Origin: an uncultured Pelagibacteraceae bacterium
GTDB lineage: Bacteria; Pseudomonadota; Alphaproteobacteria; Pelagibacterales; Pelagibacteraceae
Direction: 5' to 3'
Assembly (NCBI GenBank): GCA_902591025.1
Contig: CACIZB010000003.1
Span: 1-64,000, forward strand
Length of the DNA: 64,000 nt
Shown here: positions 25,739 to 35,413 of the stretch, one piece after another
Layout of the letters: every line of letters starts with the position of its first letter
Position numbering within the stretch: position 1 is the first letter of the stretch
Made by a program: the position numbers and the translations under genes
Notes under the pieces: generated by a model
Seen by the model: the letters and a program-made list of their open reading frames with translations, nothing else
Database searches by the model: none
What the model was told of the DNA's origin: nothing

Positions 25739-26740
25739 TTATAACCAGCTAGGAATTGGGAGGTTTTTTTCCTTTAAAAAAGACTTATTAAACATCTTAG
25801 AGTTGTATTTATCTGATCGATCACAAAGAATTGTTACAATTGTCTTCCCTGGGCCTAGCTCTTTACCTAATCTAATTGCACCTGCAATATTTACTCCACA
25901 ACTAGTTCCTAAACTCAATCCCTCATTTTGGATTAGATCATAAAGTATTGGCAAAGATTCTTCATCACTAATCGAATAAGCACTATCAATTTTTGCTTCT
26001 GCAAAATTTTTTGTTATTCTACTTGAACCAATACCTTCAGTAATGGATCCACCCTCGGCTTTTAACTCACCATTTGTAACATAATTATAAAGTGCAGAGC
26101 CTGTTGGATCAGATAAATAGATTTTAATATTTTTATTTTTTTCTTTTAAAAATTTGCTCACACCACCAATTGTTCCACCAGTTCCTGATGCACACACAAA
26201 TCCGTCAACCTTACCTCCTGTTTGTTCCCAAATCTCTGGACCTGTTGTTTCATAATGGCCTTTTGCATTCGCAGTATTATCAAATTGATTTGCCCAGACC
26301 ACACCGTTATTATTTGAGCTTTTTAATTCTTCTGCAAGACGACCTGCAACTTTAACATAATTTCCATCATCTTTGTAAGGTTTGGGTGGGACCAATCTTA
26401 AATCCGCACCAATATTTTTCAAAGTATCTTTTTTTTCTTGTGTTTGATTGTCATTCATCACAATTATTGTTTTATATCCTAAAGAATTTCCTAACAAACA
26501 TAAACCAATACCTGTGTTACCTGCAGTTCCCTCTACAATTATCCCACCCTTTGAAATCAATTTTTTTTCTTGTGCATCTTTAATTAGAGCAAGTGCAGCC
26601 CTATCTTTAACAGAACCACCTGGATTTAGATATTCAGCTTTACCGTAAATATTACATCCTGTAATTTCTGAAGCTGCTTTTAATTTAATCAGTGGAGTAT
26701 TACCCACTGACTCAATAAAATTATTTTTAATATGTTTCAT
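25739..26740 (-). CDS. cysK: Cysteine synthase A (O-acetylserine sulfhydrylase)
   Basis: PLP enzyme making cysteine from O-acetylserine and sulfide. The 333 residues carry the PLP lysine Lys45 in 'LNPGGSVKDRAAL', the substrate loop 'GTAGNTGIGL' (71-80), and the phosphate-binding 'ASGTGGTIGGV'. The C-terminus ends 'KNLPIPSWL', the Ile-ended pocket ligand of CysE being on the partner. Together with cysE it forms an operon with a one-base TAATG overlap, supporting O-acetylserine rather than cystathionine chemistry. Confidence 0.92.
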   Translation of the reverse strand: MKHIKNNFIESVGNTPLIKLKAASEITGCNIYGKAEYLNPGGSVKDRAALALIKDAQEKKLISKGGIIVEGTAGNTGIGLCLLGNSLGYKTIIVMNDNQTQEKKDTLKNIGADLRLVPPKPYKDDGNYVKVAGRLAEELKSSNNNGVVWANQFDNTANAKGHYETTGPEIWEQTGGKVDGFVCASGTGGTIGGVSKFLKEKNKNIKIYLSDPTGSALYNYVTNGELKAEGGSITEGIGSSRITKNFAEAKIDSAYSISDEESLPILYDLIQNEGLSLGTSCGVNIAGAIRLGKELGPGKTIVTILCDRSDKYNSKMFNKSFLKEKNLPIPSWL

Positions 26741-27309
26741 TAATCTTTATCTTTATCAGTAACAGCATAGGGCTGAAATCCTTTGGAAGCATCTCCGACT
26801 TTTGTAGCAGGTATTCCTACCATTATTGATTTCTCTGATACATTCTTGGTAACAACTGCATTTGAACCAATCAGAGAATTTTTTCCAATTATTATTGGTC
26901 CCAAAATTTGTGCTCCAGATCCGACAACAACATTATCTTCTAAAGTTGGATGTCTTTTGATATCACGCTGCTCATTTGAATTAATACTTGGAGCTATTCC
27001 TCCTAAAGTGACATTTTGATAAATGGTAACATTATTTCCAATTTCTGAGGTCTCACCTATAACCACTCCCATTCCATGATCAATAAATAGATTTTTTCCA
27101 ATCTTCGCTTTAGGATGAATCTCTATTCCTGTTAAGAATCTTGAAAATTGAGAAATGATTCTTGCTACTAAATCAAACTTAGCAATTGCAAAAAAATTAG
27201 CGATTTTGTGAAAAAAAATAGCTTTAACCCCTGGATAAGTTAAAATTAAACTTACTTTAGATTTTGCCGCAGGATCTCTATCTATTATTGATTGTAAAAA
27301 GTCATTCAT
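26740..27309 (-). CDS. cysE: Serine O-acetyltransferase
   Basis: Makes O-acetylserine from serine and acetyl-CoA, the first step of cysteine synthesis. The 189-residue protein is the short (EpsC-type) form: a helical N-terminus, then left-handed beta-helix hexapeptides with 'DHGMGVVIGETSEIGNNVTI' and catalytic His in 'IDHGMG'. 'NSLIGSNAVVTKNV' closes the hexapeptide domain. Upstream gene of the cysE-cysK pair. Confidence 0.93.
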   Translation of the reverse strand: MNDFLQSIIDRDPAAKSKVSLILTYPGVKAIFFHKIANFFAIAKFDLVARIISQFSRFLTGIEIHPKAKIGKNLFIDHGMGVVIGETSEIGNNVTIYQNVTLGGIAPSINSNEQRDIKRHPTLEDNVVVGSGAQILGPIIIGKNSLIGSNAVVTKNVSEKSIMVGIPATKVGDASKGFQPYAVTDKDKD

Positions 27310-27380
27310 AAATACTTGCCAGCTTGATAAAAGGGTTTATTTATATATAGTGTATAAATAAAGTATTTAAAGGAGAAATT

Positions 27381-27791
27381 ATGTATAAAAATACAAACTG
27401 CTTTCATTTAGCAATCCCTTGTGGCGATTTAGAAACCGCAAAAAAATTTTACAGTGAAACACTTGGTTGTAGATTAGATAACTCTGCTCAAGAATGGGCA
27501 GATGTTGATTTTTGGGGAAATGAATTAACATTGCATGCGAGTGAACATAAATTAGATAGCGAGAGACATGACGTAGACATGGGAAATGTATCAGTCCCTC
27601 ATTTTGGAGTTCATTTATCAAGAAAAGACTTTGATACTTTAAAAAACAGACTTAAAGAAAAAGGTGCAAAATATTATGACGAGCCTTACTTAAGGTTTAA
27701 GGGTACAAAATATGAGCAAGAAACTTTTTTTGTTAAGGATCCAAACGAAAATATTTTAGAAATTAAGACGCTCACAGCTAACGCTGAATAG
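27381..27791 (+). CDS. VOC-superfamily (glyoxalase/dioxygenase-fold) protein
   Basis: A 136-residue protein with two beta-alpha-beta-beta-beta modules: 'CFHLAIPCGDLETAKKFYSE' and 'VPHFGVHLSRKDFDTLKNRL'. Metal ligands of the fold are plausible at His14, His62 or 76 and Glu in 'ENILEIK'. The function is not identifiable. A strong AAAGGAGAA ribosome site precedes the ATG. It is divergent from cysE, sharing a 71-base promoter region. Confidence 0.85.
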   Translation: MYKNTNCFHLAIPCGDLETAKKFYSETLGCRLDNSAQEWADVDFWGNELTLHASEHKLDSERHDVDMGNVSVPHFGVHLSRKDFDTLKNRLKEKGAKYYDEPYLRFKGTKYEQETFFVKDPNENILEIKTLTANAE

Positions 27792-27873
27792 CTTATTTTC
27801 TTTTATAAATAGTACTTTTAGCTGACAACTATGGCGCATGTAAAAATGCGTTAAACTTATTACTTATATCTAT

Positions 27874-28548
27874 ATGAGTAATTTAGAAAAACATTTTAAG
27901 CCTAAAAATTTCAGTGATAAAATTGCTTTTTCATTTACAAAATTTTTAAGATTTTTGGCTGATACATTTTTTAAAAAAAGATACGGCCACAGAGCTGTAG
28001 TTTTAGAGACAGTTGCTGCTGTTCCTGGAATGGTCGCAGGCATGTTATTACATTTGAAATCACTGAGAAAAATTGAAGATGATAAAGGATGGATCAAAAC
28101 TCTTTTAGATGAAGCTGAAAATGAGAGAATGCACTTAATGACTTTTATTCATGTGGCCAAACCCACAGCTGTAGAAAGATTTATAATTATGATTGCTCAA
28201 TTTATTTTTATTATAACTTATGCATTTATATATTTGGTCTCTCAAAGAACTGCTCACAGAATTGTTGGTTATTTTGAAGAGGAGGCTGTAATAAGTTATA
28301 CTGAATATCTAAAAGAACTCGAGGCTGGAACTATTCCAGATCAACCAGCTCCTCTGATTGCAATTAATTATTGGAATTTACCTCTTCATGCGACATTAAA
28401 AGATGTTGTTAGAGTGATCAGAGATGATGAAGCTGGACATAGAGATGTAAATCACAAATTTGCTGATTTAATAAATTTAAAAAAATCAAAACTAGCTTAT
28501 AAAAAAAATAGGATTAAAAAAAATAATACTGAGGAAATTTTAAACTAA
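27874..28548 (+). CDS. aox: Alternative (cyanide-insensitive) ubiquinol oxidase
   Basis: A 224-residue di-iron membrane-bound quinol oxidase that reduces oxygen without pumping protons. All ligands of the family are visible: Glu45 in 'LETVAAVPG', Glu84 and His87 in 'NERMHLMTF', Glu in 'FEEEAVISY' (about 136), and Glu186 and His189 in '[11 protein letters not shown]'. It inserts as a monotopic protein through the hydrophobic stretch near 103-122. Plants and a minority of bacteria use it for redox balance or under stress. 17 bases upstream of msrB. Confidence 0.95.
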   Translation: MSNLEKHFKPKNFSDKIAFSFTKFLRFLADTFFKKRYGHRAVVLETVAAVPGMVAGMLLHLKSLRKIEDDKGWIKTLLDEAENERMHLMTFIHVAKPTAVERFIIMIAQFIFIITYAFIYLVSQRTAHRIVGYFEEEAVISYTEYLKELEAGTIPDQPAPLIAINYWNLPLHATLKDVVRVIRDDEAGHRDVNHKFADLINLKKSKLAYKKNRIKKNNTEEILN

Positions 28549-28564
28549 TTTCTTAAAGGATATA

Positions 28565-29023
28565 ATGTTAAAAAGAAACTTTCTAAAATTGTTTGGTTTT
28601 TCTTATTTATTATTTTTATTTCTTCCATATAAAATTTTATATTCTTCCACAAAAAAAATAATTAATCCAAATCTTTCAAAAGCCCAAAAAGACATAATGT
28701 TTAAAGAGGGAACAGAGAGACCATTTACAAGTGAATTACTTAAAGAAAATAGAAAAGGATTTTATCATTGTGCAAATTGTAATGCCAAATTATTTGCTTC
28801 GACAGCAAAATTTGATAGTGGCACAGGCTGGCCTTCATTTTCAGAAGCTCTACCCGGTGCATTTAAAACCAAAATAGATTATTCCTATGGTATGAAAAGA
28901 GTTGAGTATCATTGTGCAAAATGTGGTGTGCACCATGGTCATGTTTTTTTAGATGGCCCAACTGCCACCGGAAAAAGATTTTGTAATAATGGATTATGTT
29001 TAATTTTTATACCTGAAAGTTAA
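28565..29023 (+). CDS. msrB: Exported peptide-methionine (R)-S-oxide reductase MsrB
   Basis: Repairs methionine-R-sulfoxide in proteins. The 152-residue protein has an N-terminal hydrophobic segment (8-26) suggesting periplasmic location. The SelR domain contains the zinc Cys pairs 'HCANC' (69, 72) and 'HCAKC' (117, 120), 'DSGTGWPSF', and the nucleophile Cys140 in 'KRFCNNGLCL'. The usual 'CINSAAL' context after the nucleophile is altered. Close behind aox, so both may belong to one oxidative-stress unit. Confidence 0.9.
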   Translation: MLKRNFLKLFGFSYLLFLFLPYKILYSSTKKIINPNLSKAQKDIMFKEGTERPFTSELLKENRKGFYHCANCNAKLFASTAKFDSGTGWPSFSEALPGAFKTKIDYSYGMKRVEYHCAKCGVHHGHVFLDGPTATGKRFCNNGLCLIFIPES

Positions 29024-30313
29024 TTATTTATTTGAATAACCGTATTTACGTAGTCTAGCATCACCAGTTCTTGCATGAGCTTCCATACCCTCATATCTTG
29101 AAATCCTTGCGGCAGCAGAACCAACTTCCTTCGTTGACTCTTTGGTCATTCTTTGAAAACTCAATGTTTTAATAAATTTACCAACAAATAATCCGCCAGT
29201 ATATTTTCCTGCTCCTTTAGTTGGTAAAATGTGATTGGTGCCAGAACATTTGTCACCATAAGCAACGGTTGTTTCTTCTCCAATAAATAATGAACCATAA
29301 TTTTTTAATTTTTTATGAAACCATTCAAGATTTTTTGTTTGTATTTCTAAATGCTCAGGCGCATAGTCATCACTCACCTTTACAAGCTCTTCATCTGTAT
29401 CACACAAAATAACTTCACCATAATCTCTCCAAGCAGCTTCAGCACTTAATCTTGGAACCTCTGGAAGCTTTTCAATTAATTCTGGAACTCTTTTTAACAC
29501 CTCATCTGCAAGTTTTTGACTTGTGGTGTATAGCCAACATGGAGAATTATACCCATGTTCAGCTTGACCAACCAAATCAACAGCAACAATTTCTGGGTCT
29601 GCTGTTTCATCAGCAATAATTCCAATTTCTGTTGGACCTGCAAATAAATCAATACCAACTTTTCCAAATAAAATTCTTTTAGCTTCAGCTACAAATTGAT
29701 TTCCAGGGCCAACTAAAATATCCGCTGGAGCATTACCAAACATTCCATACGTCATTGCAGCAATAGCAGGCACACCTCCAAGATTTAAAATTACATCAGC
29801 ACCACATAAATTTGCTGTATAAATTATAGAAGGGTGGGCACCTATTCCTTCTTTAGGAGGACTACATGCAATAATATTTTTTACACCCGCAACTTTGGCA
29901 GTTGTAACACTCATTACCGCAGATGCTATATGAGCATATCTTCCACCTGGGATATAACAACCAGCAGTATTTACAGGAACTAATTTTTGACCAGCATATA
30001 ATCCATTTGATAATTCAACTTCGAAATCTTTTCCATAATTTGCAAGTTGGGCTTCTGCAAATTTACGGACCCTGTCATATGAAAATTTAATATCGTCTTT
30101 TGTTTTTTGTTCTAAACTTTTATTGATTTCTTCAATTTTTTCTTTTGAAACAACTATTTCTCCTTCGTATTTATCAAATTTTTTAGTTAAGTCTTTACAA
30201 CCTTCTTCTTTTGATTTTTCAAGTTCTTTCAAAAGATTTTGGACTATATCTTTCGTTTTGGTATCATCTGTAGATGCTGTTTTTGATGCTTTTTTTAAAT
30301 ATTTAATTGTCAT
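29024..30313 (-). CDS. Histidinol-dehydrogenase-family enzyme, sulfopropanediol dehydrogenase (HpsN) type
   Basis: A 429-residue HisD-fold NAD enzyme. HisD elements are visible: 'YIPGGRYAHIASAVMSVTTA', 'FAGPTEIGIIADETADPEIV', 'GQAEHGYNSPCWLYTT' and 'CSGTNHILPT'. The replacement of the SQAEH and PSEV forms of biosynthetic HisD by GQAEH and PTEI, and the lone position outside a his operon beside a phosphate acyltransferase, point to the HpsN-type paralogue that oxidises 2,3-dihydroxypropane-1-sulfonate to sulfolactate in marine bacteria. Function is inferred; a true HisD remains possible. Confidence 0.72.
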   Translation of the reverse strand: MTIKYLKKASKTASTDDTKTKDIVQNLLKELEKSKEEGCKDLTKKFDKYEGEIVVSKEKIEEINKSLEQKTKDDIKFSYDRVRKFAEAQLANYGKDFEVELSNGLYAGQKLVPVNTAGCYIPGGRYAHIASAVMSVTTAKVAGVKNIIACSPPKEGIGAHPSIIYTANLCGADVILNLGGVPAIAAMTYGMFGNAPADILVGPGNQFVAEAKRILFGKVGIDLFAGPTEIGIIADETADPEIVAVDLVGQAEHGYNSPCWLYTTSQKLADEVLKRVPELIEKLPEVPRLSAEAAWRDYGEVILCDTDEELVKVSDDYAPEHLEIQTKNLEWFHKKLKNYGSLFIGEETTVAYGDKCSGTNHILPTKGAGKYTGGLFVGKFIKTLSFQRMTKESTKEVGSAAARISRYEGMEAHARTGDARLRKYGYSNK

Positions 30314-30335
30314 TTTTTAAATTTATATTGTTTTA

Positions 30336-31247
30336 TTAATCTAATGCAACAACAGCTGCAGCAATTGATGCTAATCTTGCAGAGGCCTCATCAGATCTAC
30401 TTGTAATAACGACTGGTACTTTGCCCCCAACAACAACGCCAGCTGCACAGGCACCACAAAAGTAGATAAGCATCTTAACTAAACTATTCCCTGTTTCGAC
30501 ACTAGGAACTAGTAGCACATCTGCCATACCAGCTACAGTATTCTGTATTCCTTTAATAGTTGCAGATTTTTTTGAAATACTGTTATCAAATGCAAGAGGG
30601 CCAAAGACATCAGCTTTCAAATTTTCTCTCTTTGCAATATTTGTTAATTCCTTAGCTTCTTTAGAACTTGGCACACTATCTAGAACTTCTTCTGTTGCTG
30701 ACAATATTGCCACTTTAGGTCTCTCGATGCCAATTCTTTGAGAAAAATTAACAACATTTTTAAGAATATGTAATTTAGTTTTTACATTGGGCATAACATT
30801 TAATGCTCCATCAGTAATTATTAAAGGTTTGTCATCTTTTCCTAAAGTCATGTGCCAAATGTGACTTAGTCTAGTTTTACCTAAAAGATTATACTCTCGC
30901 TTCAAAACTTCTTTCATAAGAACATCAGTATGAATATGACCTTTTACAATAATTTTAATTTTTTGTTCACTTGCTAGTTTGGCAGCAATTGTTGCAGTAT
31001 TATTTTCAACAGGCTCATTAATGATTTTATAATTTGAAATGTCCCACTTAAGTTCTTGTGCACATTTGATTATTTCTTTCTCATCACCAATAAATATTGG
31101 TTCAATAAGATTTTCTTTAACTGCATCCTGCACTGATTGCATAGGTAAAGGCTTACCAGCATTAACAATACCAACTTTTATATTTTTTCTTTTATATGCA
31201 AGACTCAAAAGATTATTAGGGCAAACAATTTCTTTATTTGATAACAT
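30336..31247 (-). CDS. Phosphate acetyltransferase-family enzyme (Pta/Ptb)
   Basis: A ~303-residue phosphate acetyl/butyryltransferase domain. Characteristic stretches are 'IIVKGHIHTDVLMKEVLK', 'IITDGALNVMPNV', 'KADVFGPLAFDNSIS' and 'ADVLLVPSVETGNSLVKM'. It converts an acyl phosphate to acyl-CoA or the reverse. In sulfonate-degrading bacteria a Pta acts after Xsc; the HpsN-like gene 22 bases downstream fits that context. I start at the ATG at 31247; the extension to 31280 would need TTG. Confidence 0.8.
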   Translation of the reverse strand: MLSNKEIVCPNNLLSLAYKRKNIKVGIVNAGKPLPMQSVQDAVKENLIEPIFIGDEKEIIKCAQELKWDISNYKIINEPVENNTATIAAKLASEQKIKIIVKGHIHTDVLMKEVLKREYNLLGKTRLSHIWHMTLGKDDKPLIITDGALNVMPNVKTKLHILKNVVNFSQRIGIERPKVAILSATEEVLDSVPSSKEAKELTNIAKRENLKADVFGPLAFDNSISKKSATIKGIQNTVAGMADVLLVPSVETGNSLVKMLIYFCGACAAGVVVGGKVPVVITSRSDEASARLASIAAAVVALD

Positions 31248-31306
31248 TATTTTGTTAGATGTATCATAACCTTTTATCAATAAAAATAGAATTTATTTAA
31301 GATAGA

Positions 31307-31792
31307 ATGAAAAAAAGAATTAAACTCACCTCTGGTATTACGTTAATCAATAAAAAATTTAAAAAAAGAGAATTTTATCACTATTTTGAAGAACCCAATA
31401 ATGTAATTATAATTCCAAAAATTAATAATCACTTTATTTTAGTAAAACAAAAAAGAGAGCCAATTAATAAAAAAAATTATGAATTTCCAATGGGATGGAT
31501 TGATAAGGGGGAAAATCCTAGTGCTGCTGCCAAAAGAGAATTAGTTGAAGAAACGGGTTATAAATCTAAAAAAAAATTACAAAAACTTTTTGAATTTTTT
31601 GCTGACCCAGGTAGAGGGAATAGAAAATGTTTTTGTTATTATACAAATAATTTATCCAAAATTGCTAAACCAGAGAAAAATATTCAGGTATTTTTAAAGA
31701 CAACTAAAGAGATAATAAAAATGATTAATATAAGAAAATTTAACAATTCTGCACATATAGCAGCTTTCTTTTTTTGTATAAATAAATTTTAA
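31307..31792 (+). CDS. NUDIX hydrolase
   Basis: A 161-residue NUDIX protein with a complete Nudix box ('[20 protein letters not shown]' followed by TGY, about 65-87), the Mg-binding helix that cleaves nucleoside diphosphate-X bonds. The sequence around it resembles ADP-ribose pyrophosphatases, but the substrate is not certain. It ends overlapping the convergent methyltransferase by 4 bases. Confidence 0.88.
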   Translation: MKKRIKLTSGITLINKKFKKREFYHYFEEPNNVIIIPKINNHFILVKQKREPINKKNYEFPMGWIDKGENPSAAAKRELVEETGYKSKKKLQKLFEFFADPGRGNRKCFCYYTNNLSKIAKPEKNIQVFLKTTKEIIKMINIRKFNNSAHIAAFFFCINKF

Positions 31793-33027
31793 TTTTCAAT
31801 CTTGGGAGTTGGAAGTGGTATTATAAATTTTCCTTTAAATCCTTTTTTCTTTAAATTTCTTTTTAATTCATTCTTAATATGCCATGAAAATAGTAAAAGA
31901 TAATCTGGCTTATTTTTTTTTAATATATTTTCATTTAAAATTGGTATTTTAGTTCCAGGAATATAATTTCCAATTTTGTAAGAGCCATTAATTTCAAGGA
32001 CACAATTGATAATCTCTTGGTCTAAGCCAATGTAATTTATTAGTGTGGATGCTCTCGATGGAGCCCCAACTCCAAAAATAGTTTTTTTTTCTTTTTTTAA
32101 TTTATTGATAATATTAAATAATTTTATTTTTGAATTGACTACATTTTTTTTAAATTGAGTAAAACTTTTTTTATTTAGACCTTTATTTTCTTTTTTTAGT
32201 TGCATTTTAACACTTTTAGAAATTTTATATTTACCTTTTCTTGCAGCGTAAACTCTAATCGAACCCCCATGCGTAGATATCTCTTTAGTGTGAATTATTT
32301 CCAAATTATGTCTTTTAAATAAATAGTTTAAACTTTGAACAGAATAATATCTCAGATGTTCATGATAAATAGTGTCGTATTGTACAGTTTTTATTAATGG
32401 CAAAAGATAATGAGACTCAGTAATAAAGATCCCATCATTATCTAAAGTTCTCAAAACATTTTTTACTATTTGATTAATATTATCAATGTGAGCAAATACA
32501 TTAGTTGCAGTAATTATTTTAGCTTTTCCATGTTTACGTAATATTTTTTTTACTGTCTTGTTATCAAAATAATCAATTATAGTTGGTATGCCTTTTTTAA
32601 TTGCTAGTTTTCCAATTTTTTCAGGAGTAACGCCTAAAACTTTATGGGAGTCTTTAAAATTACTGAGCAAGTTTCCATCATTTGAACCAATATCAATCAC
32701 TAAGTCTTTCGACCTTAAATAAATAATTTTTTTAGTTTCTTTGTATAAATCTGCAAAATTTTCTCTTAAAATTTTAGTTGTGCTACTTGTGTATGGATAA
32801 GAATAGGGAAACAATATTTCTTTATCAACAATACAACCAAGTTGAGCTAATTTTGATTTCTTGCAGTATAATAACTCAGCAGGAAATGAAATTTCTTCTT
32901 CAAATGCACTTCCAATTTTTCTTAAAGTATTAACTGGTGGTAGGTAACCTAGAAAAATCAAAGACTCTAATTTTTTAGAATTTGAAATTTGACATTTTGT
33001 TACAACTTTTGAAAATTTTTTAATCAT
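31789..33027 (-). CDS. C-methyltransferase-like SAM protein of the polysaccharide island
   Basis: A 412-residue protein in the layout of sugar C-methyltransferases: an N-terminal zinc-ribbon-like domain, a SAM fold with '[17 protein letters not shown]' (about 110-126), '[15 protein letters not shown]' and a conserved C-terminal domain ('[20 protein letters not shown]'). Each CxxC pair of the zinc motif is reduced to CxxS here (Cys12/Ser15 and Cys55/Ser58), so zinc binding may be lost. It probably modifies a nucleotide sugar. Overlaps the adjacent epimerase by 8 bases. Confidence 0.8.
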   Translation of the reverse strand: MIKKFSKVVTKCQISNSKKLESLIFLGYLPPVNTLRKIGSAFEEEISFPAELLYCKKSKLAQLGCIVDKEILFPYSYPYTSSTTKILRENFADLYKETKKIIYLRSKDLVIDIGSNDGNLLSNFKDSHKVLGVTPEKIGKLAIKKGIPTIIDYFDNKTVKKILRKHGKAKIITATNVFAHIDNINQIVKNVLRTLDNDGIFITESHYLLPLIKTVQYDTIYHEHLRYYSVQSLNYLFKRHNLEIIHTKEISTHGGSIRVYAARKGKYKISKSVKMQLKKENKGLNKKSFTQFKKNVVNSKIKLFNIINKLKKEKKTIFGVGAPSRASTLINYIGLDQEIINCVLEINGSYKIGNYIPGTKIPILNENILKKNKPDYLLLFSWHIKNELKRNLKKKGFKGKFIIPLPTPKIEN

Positions 33028-33955
33028 TAAAAATTACTTTTTTAAGACCATTTCTTAGACTAATCTTTTGCTTAAATCCAAGCTTTTTTATTTTTCCAAT
33101 ATCTGGACATCGTTTACTTGGACTTCCTTTAGGCAATTTAGATCTTATAATTTTAATTTTTTTTTTGTAAATTTTTGAAATTAAATGGGCTAAACGAGAA
33201 ATTTTTACCTTTTCTGTTGTTCCAATGTTATAAATTTCAGTGTTCTTTCCTTTTTGAAAAACTTTATCAAAGCCGTTTATAAAATCATCTACATGAATAA
33301 ATGATCTTACTTCATTACCTGTTCCATGAATTAAAAAATTTTTTTTTTTTCCAATTTTTTTAAATCGTATAATAAATTCGGGTATGACGTGATCATTTCC
33401 CATATCTGCTCCATAAACATTGTGAGGTCTGAAAATGACGAATTTCTTTAAATATTTTTTAGCGAAATAAAGTCCATATAATTCTGAAAAAATTTTTCCT
33501 CCCCCATATGAATATCTAGGATTATGAATATCAGGAATTTTGAGCATTTCATTTTCATCCGTTGGAATTTTAATTGGGTTTTGATAAACTTCGGAACTAG
33601 ATGCTAAGAAAAGATTTTGTACTTTTTTAATCTTACAAAATTCTAAAATATTTAAATATCCGTTAACTGCTATGTCTAGTATTTCAAAAGGTTTTTTGTA
33701 GAAAAATTTTGTTCCATTGATATATGCCAAATGAATTATAGTATCAATTTTCTTATTTATAGATAAAAGTTTCTTTTTATCTCTAATATCTCCTTTTATA
33801 AAAGAAATCTTTTTATTTACATCTTTAATTCTTCTAGATCTTCCCCGCGAGTTATTATCGAAGACAACCACATTATATTTTTTTTTTACAAGATATTTAA
33901 CTATAGCTGAACCAATAAAACCGCTTCCACCTGTAACTAAGATATTTTTTTTCAA
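33020..33955 (-). CDS. NAD-dependent sugar epimerase/dehydratase (extended SDR)
   Basis: A 311-residue extended short-chain dehydrogenase. 'VTGGSGFIGSAIVKYL' (7-22) binds NAD, 'LASSSEVYQNP' and 'YSYGGGK' carry the catalytic Ser/Thr-Tyr-Lys, and 'FRPHNVYGADMGNDHV' is typical of nucleotide-sugar epimerases. It likely remodels an NDP-sugar for the surface glycan. The start is TTG at 33955; no ATG lies near. A truncated relative lies at 35.4 kb. Confidence 0.87.
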   Translation of the reverse strand: MKKNILVTGGSGFIGSAIVKYLVKKKYNVVVFDNNSRGRSRRIKDVNKKISFIKGDIRDKKKLLSINKKIDTIIHLAYINGTKFFYKKPFEILDIAVNGYLNILEFCKIKKVQNLFLASSSEVYQNPIKIPTDENEMLKIPDIHNPRYSYGGGKIFSELYGLYFAKKYLKKFVIFRPHNVYGADMGNDHVIPEFIIRFKKIGKKKNFLIHGTGNEVRSFIHVDDFINGFDKVFQKGKNTEIYNIGTTEKVKISRLAHLISKIYKKKIKIIRSKLPKGSPSKRCPDIGKIKKLGFKQKISLRNGLKKVIFND

Positions 33956-33989
33956 GTTAACAATTTATTTTATTTTAAATTTATTCATA

Positions 33990-35390
33990 CTATTTTTTAT
34001 ATAAAATTAAATCTACCAAATAATATTCATAATTTTGCATTTTTTTATATTTAGATTCACCATCAAAAAAATTACAATTAAAACTGTTCAGAGGATGATA
34101 ACAAATTACCCAAAAATCAATTTTATCAGTAGTTTTCTCTTTATTTACAAAGTTTAAACTTTGAAATTTTTCATGATCAATTTTTTCAAGATAATTTTTA
34201 AGCCAAATATAACTATCAATATTTTGAGATAAAACTACAACATCTTGAACACTGTTTTGATTGATATATTTAAGAGGTTCTTTAAAAACTGGTTTAGTGT
34301 TTTCCCTTTTAAAAATTTCTAAGTAATTATTAAAAAAAGTAAAAACACATAAGATTGCTATTAATGTTTTTTTAAATTTTTTAAGTCTAAATAATAATGA
34401 GGATAATAAAATAATAATCGGTATTAGAACAAATATAATATACCTATCTGTAAGAATTGGTATTTTAATATAACCGTAGATAATAGGTATCAAGTAGCTA
34501 ACAAAAAATATTAAGAATAATAATTGAAAATAAGATTTTTTTTTAAATATCTCGTTTCTCGAATAAATTATTAAGAAAACAAATATAATTAAATACAGGT
34601 AACCCATTATTTTCGATCCGAAAAACCTTGGAAAAAAATACTCTATATAAAATTTAGGACTTAATTGCTGTAACCAAAAAACTTCATTAGTTAAATTTTT
34701 AATTAAAAAGGGGTACATTAAAAAAAGGTAAGCAAGAAAAGTTATTAAAAAACTTATTAATAAAAATTTAAATTTTTCTTTTTCTTCTAAAAAATTGAGT
34801 AAAAATAATGATTGTGCAAAAACTAATAAACCAAAAAAAATATGATTAATTAATCCACATAAATTAACGACAATATAAAAAAATCCAAAAAAAATTTTGT
34901 TTTTTGGTTTGCTGAAATTTAAGATCTTAATAAAAAGTATCAGACTTAATAGTGCTAAAAAAAAACCAAAACTATATCCACGCAACTCTTGAGAATAACT
35001 TATTAAATGCCAGCAGTGACTAGCAAGAAAAGCGACTAATATGAAGCTTCTAGATTTGTCAATTTGATAGGATAAGTAGGTTATTAGAATTATATTTAGT
35101 GATCCAATAAAAGAAATAAAATATCTTCCTAGTTCTGGTGAATATCCAAAAAAATGAAAAAAATATTTAAGAACAAAATCAAAAAACATATTTTGTCCCC
35201 AACCAGGACCTAAACTTCTTTGGTACGTTTCATAAAAATCTAATTTAGGATCAGACATCCAAAAACCAAAAAATTCATCAAGCCAAAGATCGTCAAAATT
35301 TGATTGGTAAAATCTATAAAAAATACCAAGTGATAAAATGACTAATAAAATTATATTATTCTTTTTAAGAAGATTATTTTGAAAGTGCAT
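33990..35390 (-). CDS. Membrane GT-C type glycosyltransferase-like protein
   Basis: A 466-residue protein with about ten to eleven hydrophobic helices. The first loop has 'FDDLWLDEFFGFWMSDPKLD', resembling the Asp-Glu motif of polyprenyl-phosphate-dependent PMT/ArnT-like GT-C enzymes, and the long hydrophilic tail (about 370-466) is periplasmic-domain-like. A role in glycan or lipid A sugar transfer is inferred from the motif and the island context. Confidence 0.75.
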   Translation of the reverse strand: MHFQNNLLKKNNIILLVILSLGIFYRFYQSNFDDLWLDEFFGFWMSDPKLDFYETYQRSLGPGWGQNMFFDFVLKYFFHFFGYSPELGRYFISFIGSLNIILITYLSYQIDKSRSFILVAFLASHCWHLISYSQELRGYSFGFFLALLSLILFIKILNFSKPKNKIFFGFFYIVVNLCGLINHIFFGLLVFAQSLFLLNFLEEKEKFKFLLISFLITFLAYLFLMYPFLIKNLTNEVFWLQQLSPKFYIEYFFPRFFGSKIMGYLYLIIFVFLIIYSRNEIFKKKSYFQLLFLIFFVSYLIPIIYGYIKIPILTDRYIIFVLIPIIILLSSLLFRLKKFKKTLIAILCVFTFFNNYLEIFKRENTKPVFKEPLKYINQNSVQDVVVLSQNIDSYIWLKNYLEKIDHEKFQSLNFVNKEKTTDKIDFWVICYHPLNSFNCNFFDGESKYKKMQNYEYYLVDLILYKK

Positions 35391-35413
35391 TTATTTAATT
35401 AATAATTAAATGA

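Noticed and set aside
27834..27849. Small hairpin CGCAT/ATGCG between VOC and aox genes
   Set aside because: Only a 5-bp stem and no T-run follows; likely chance in a short gap.
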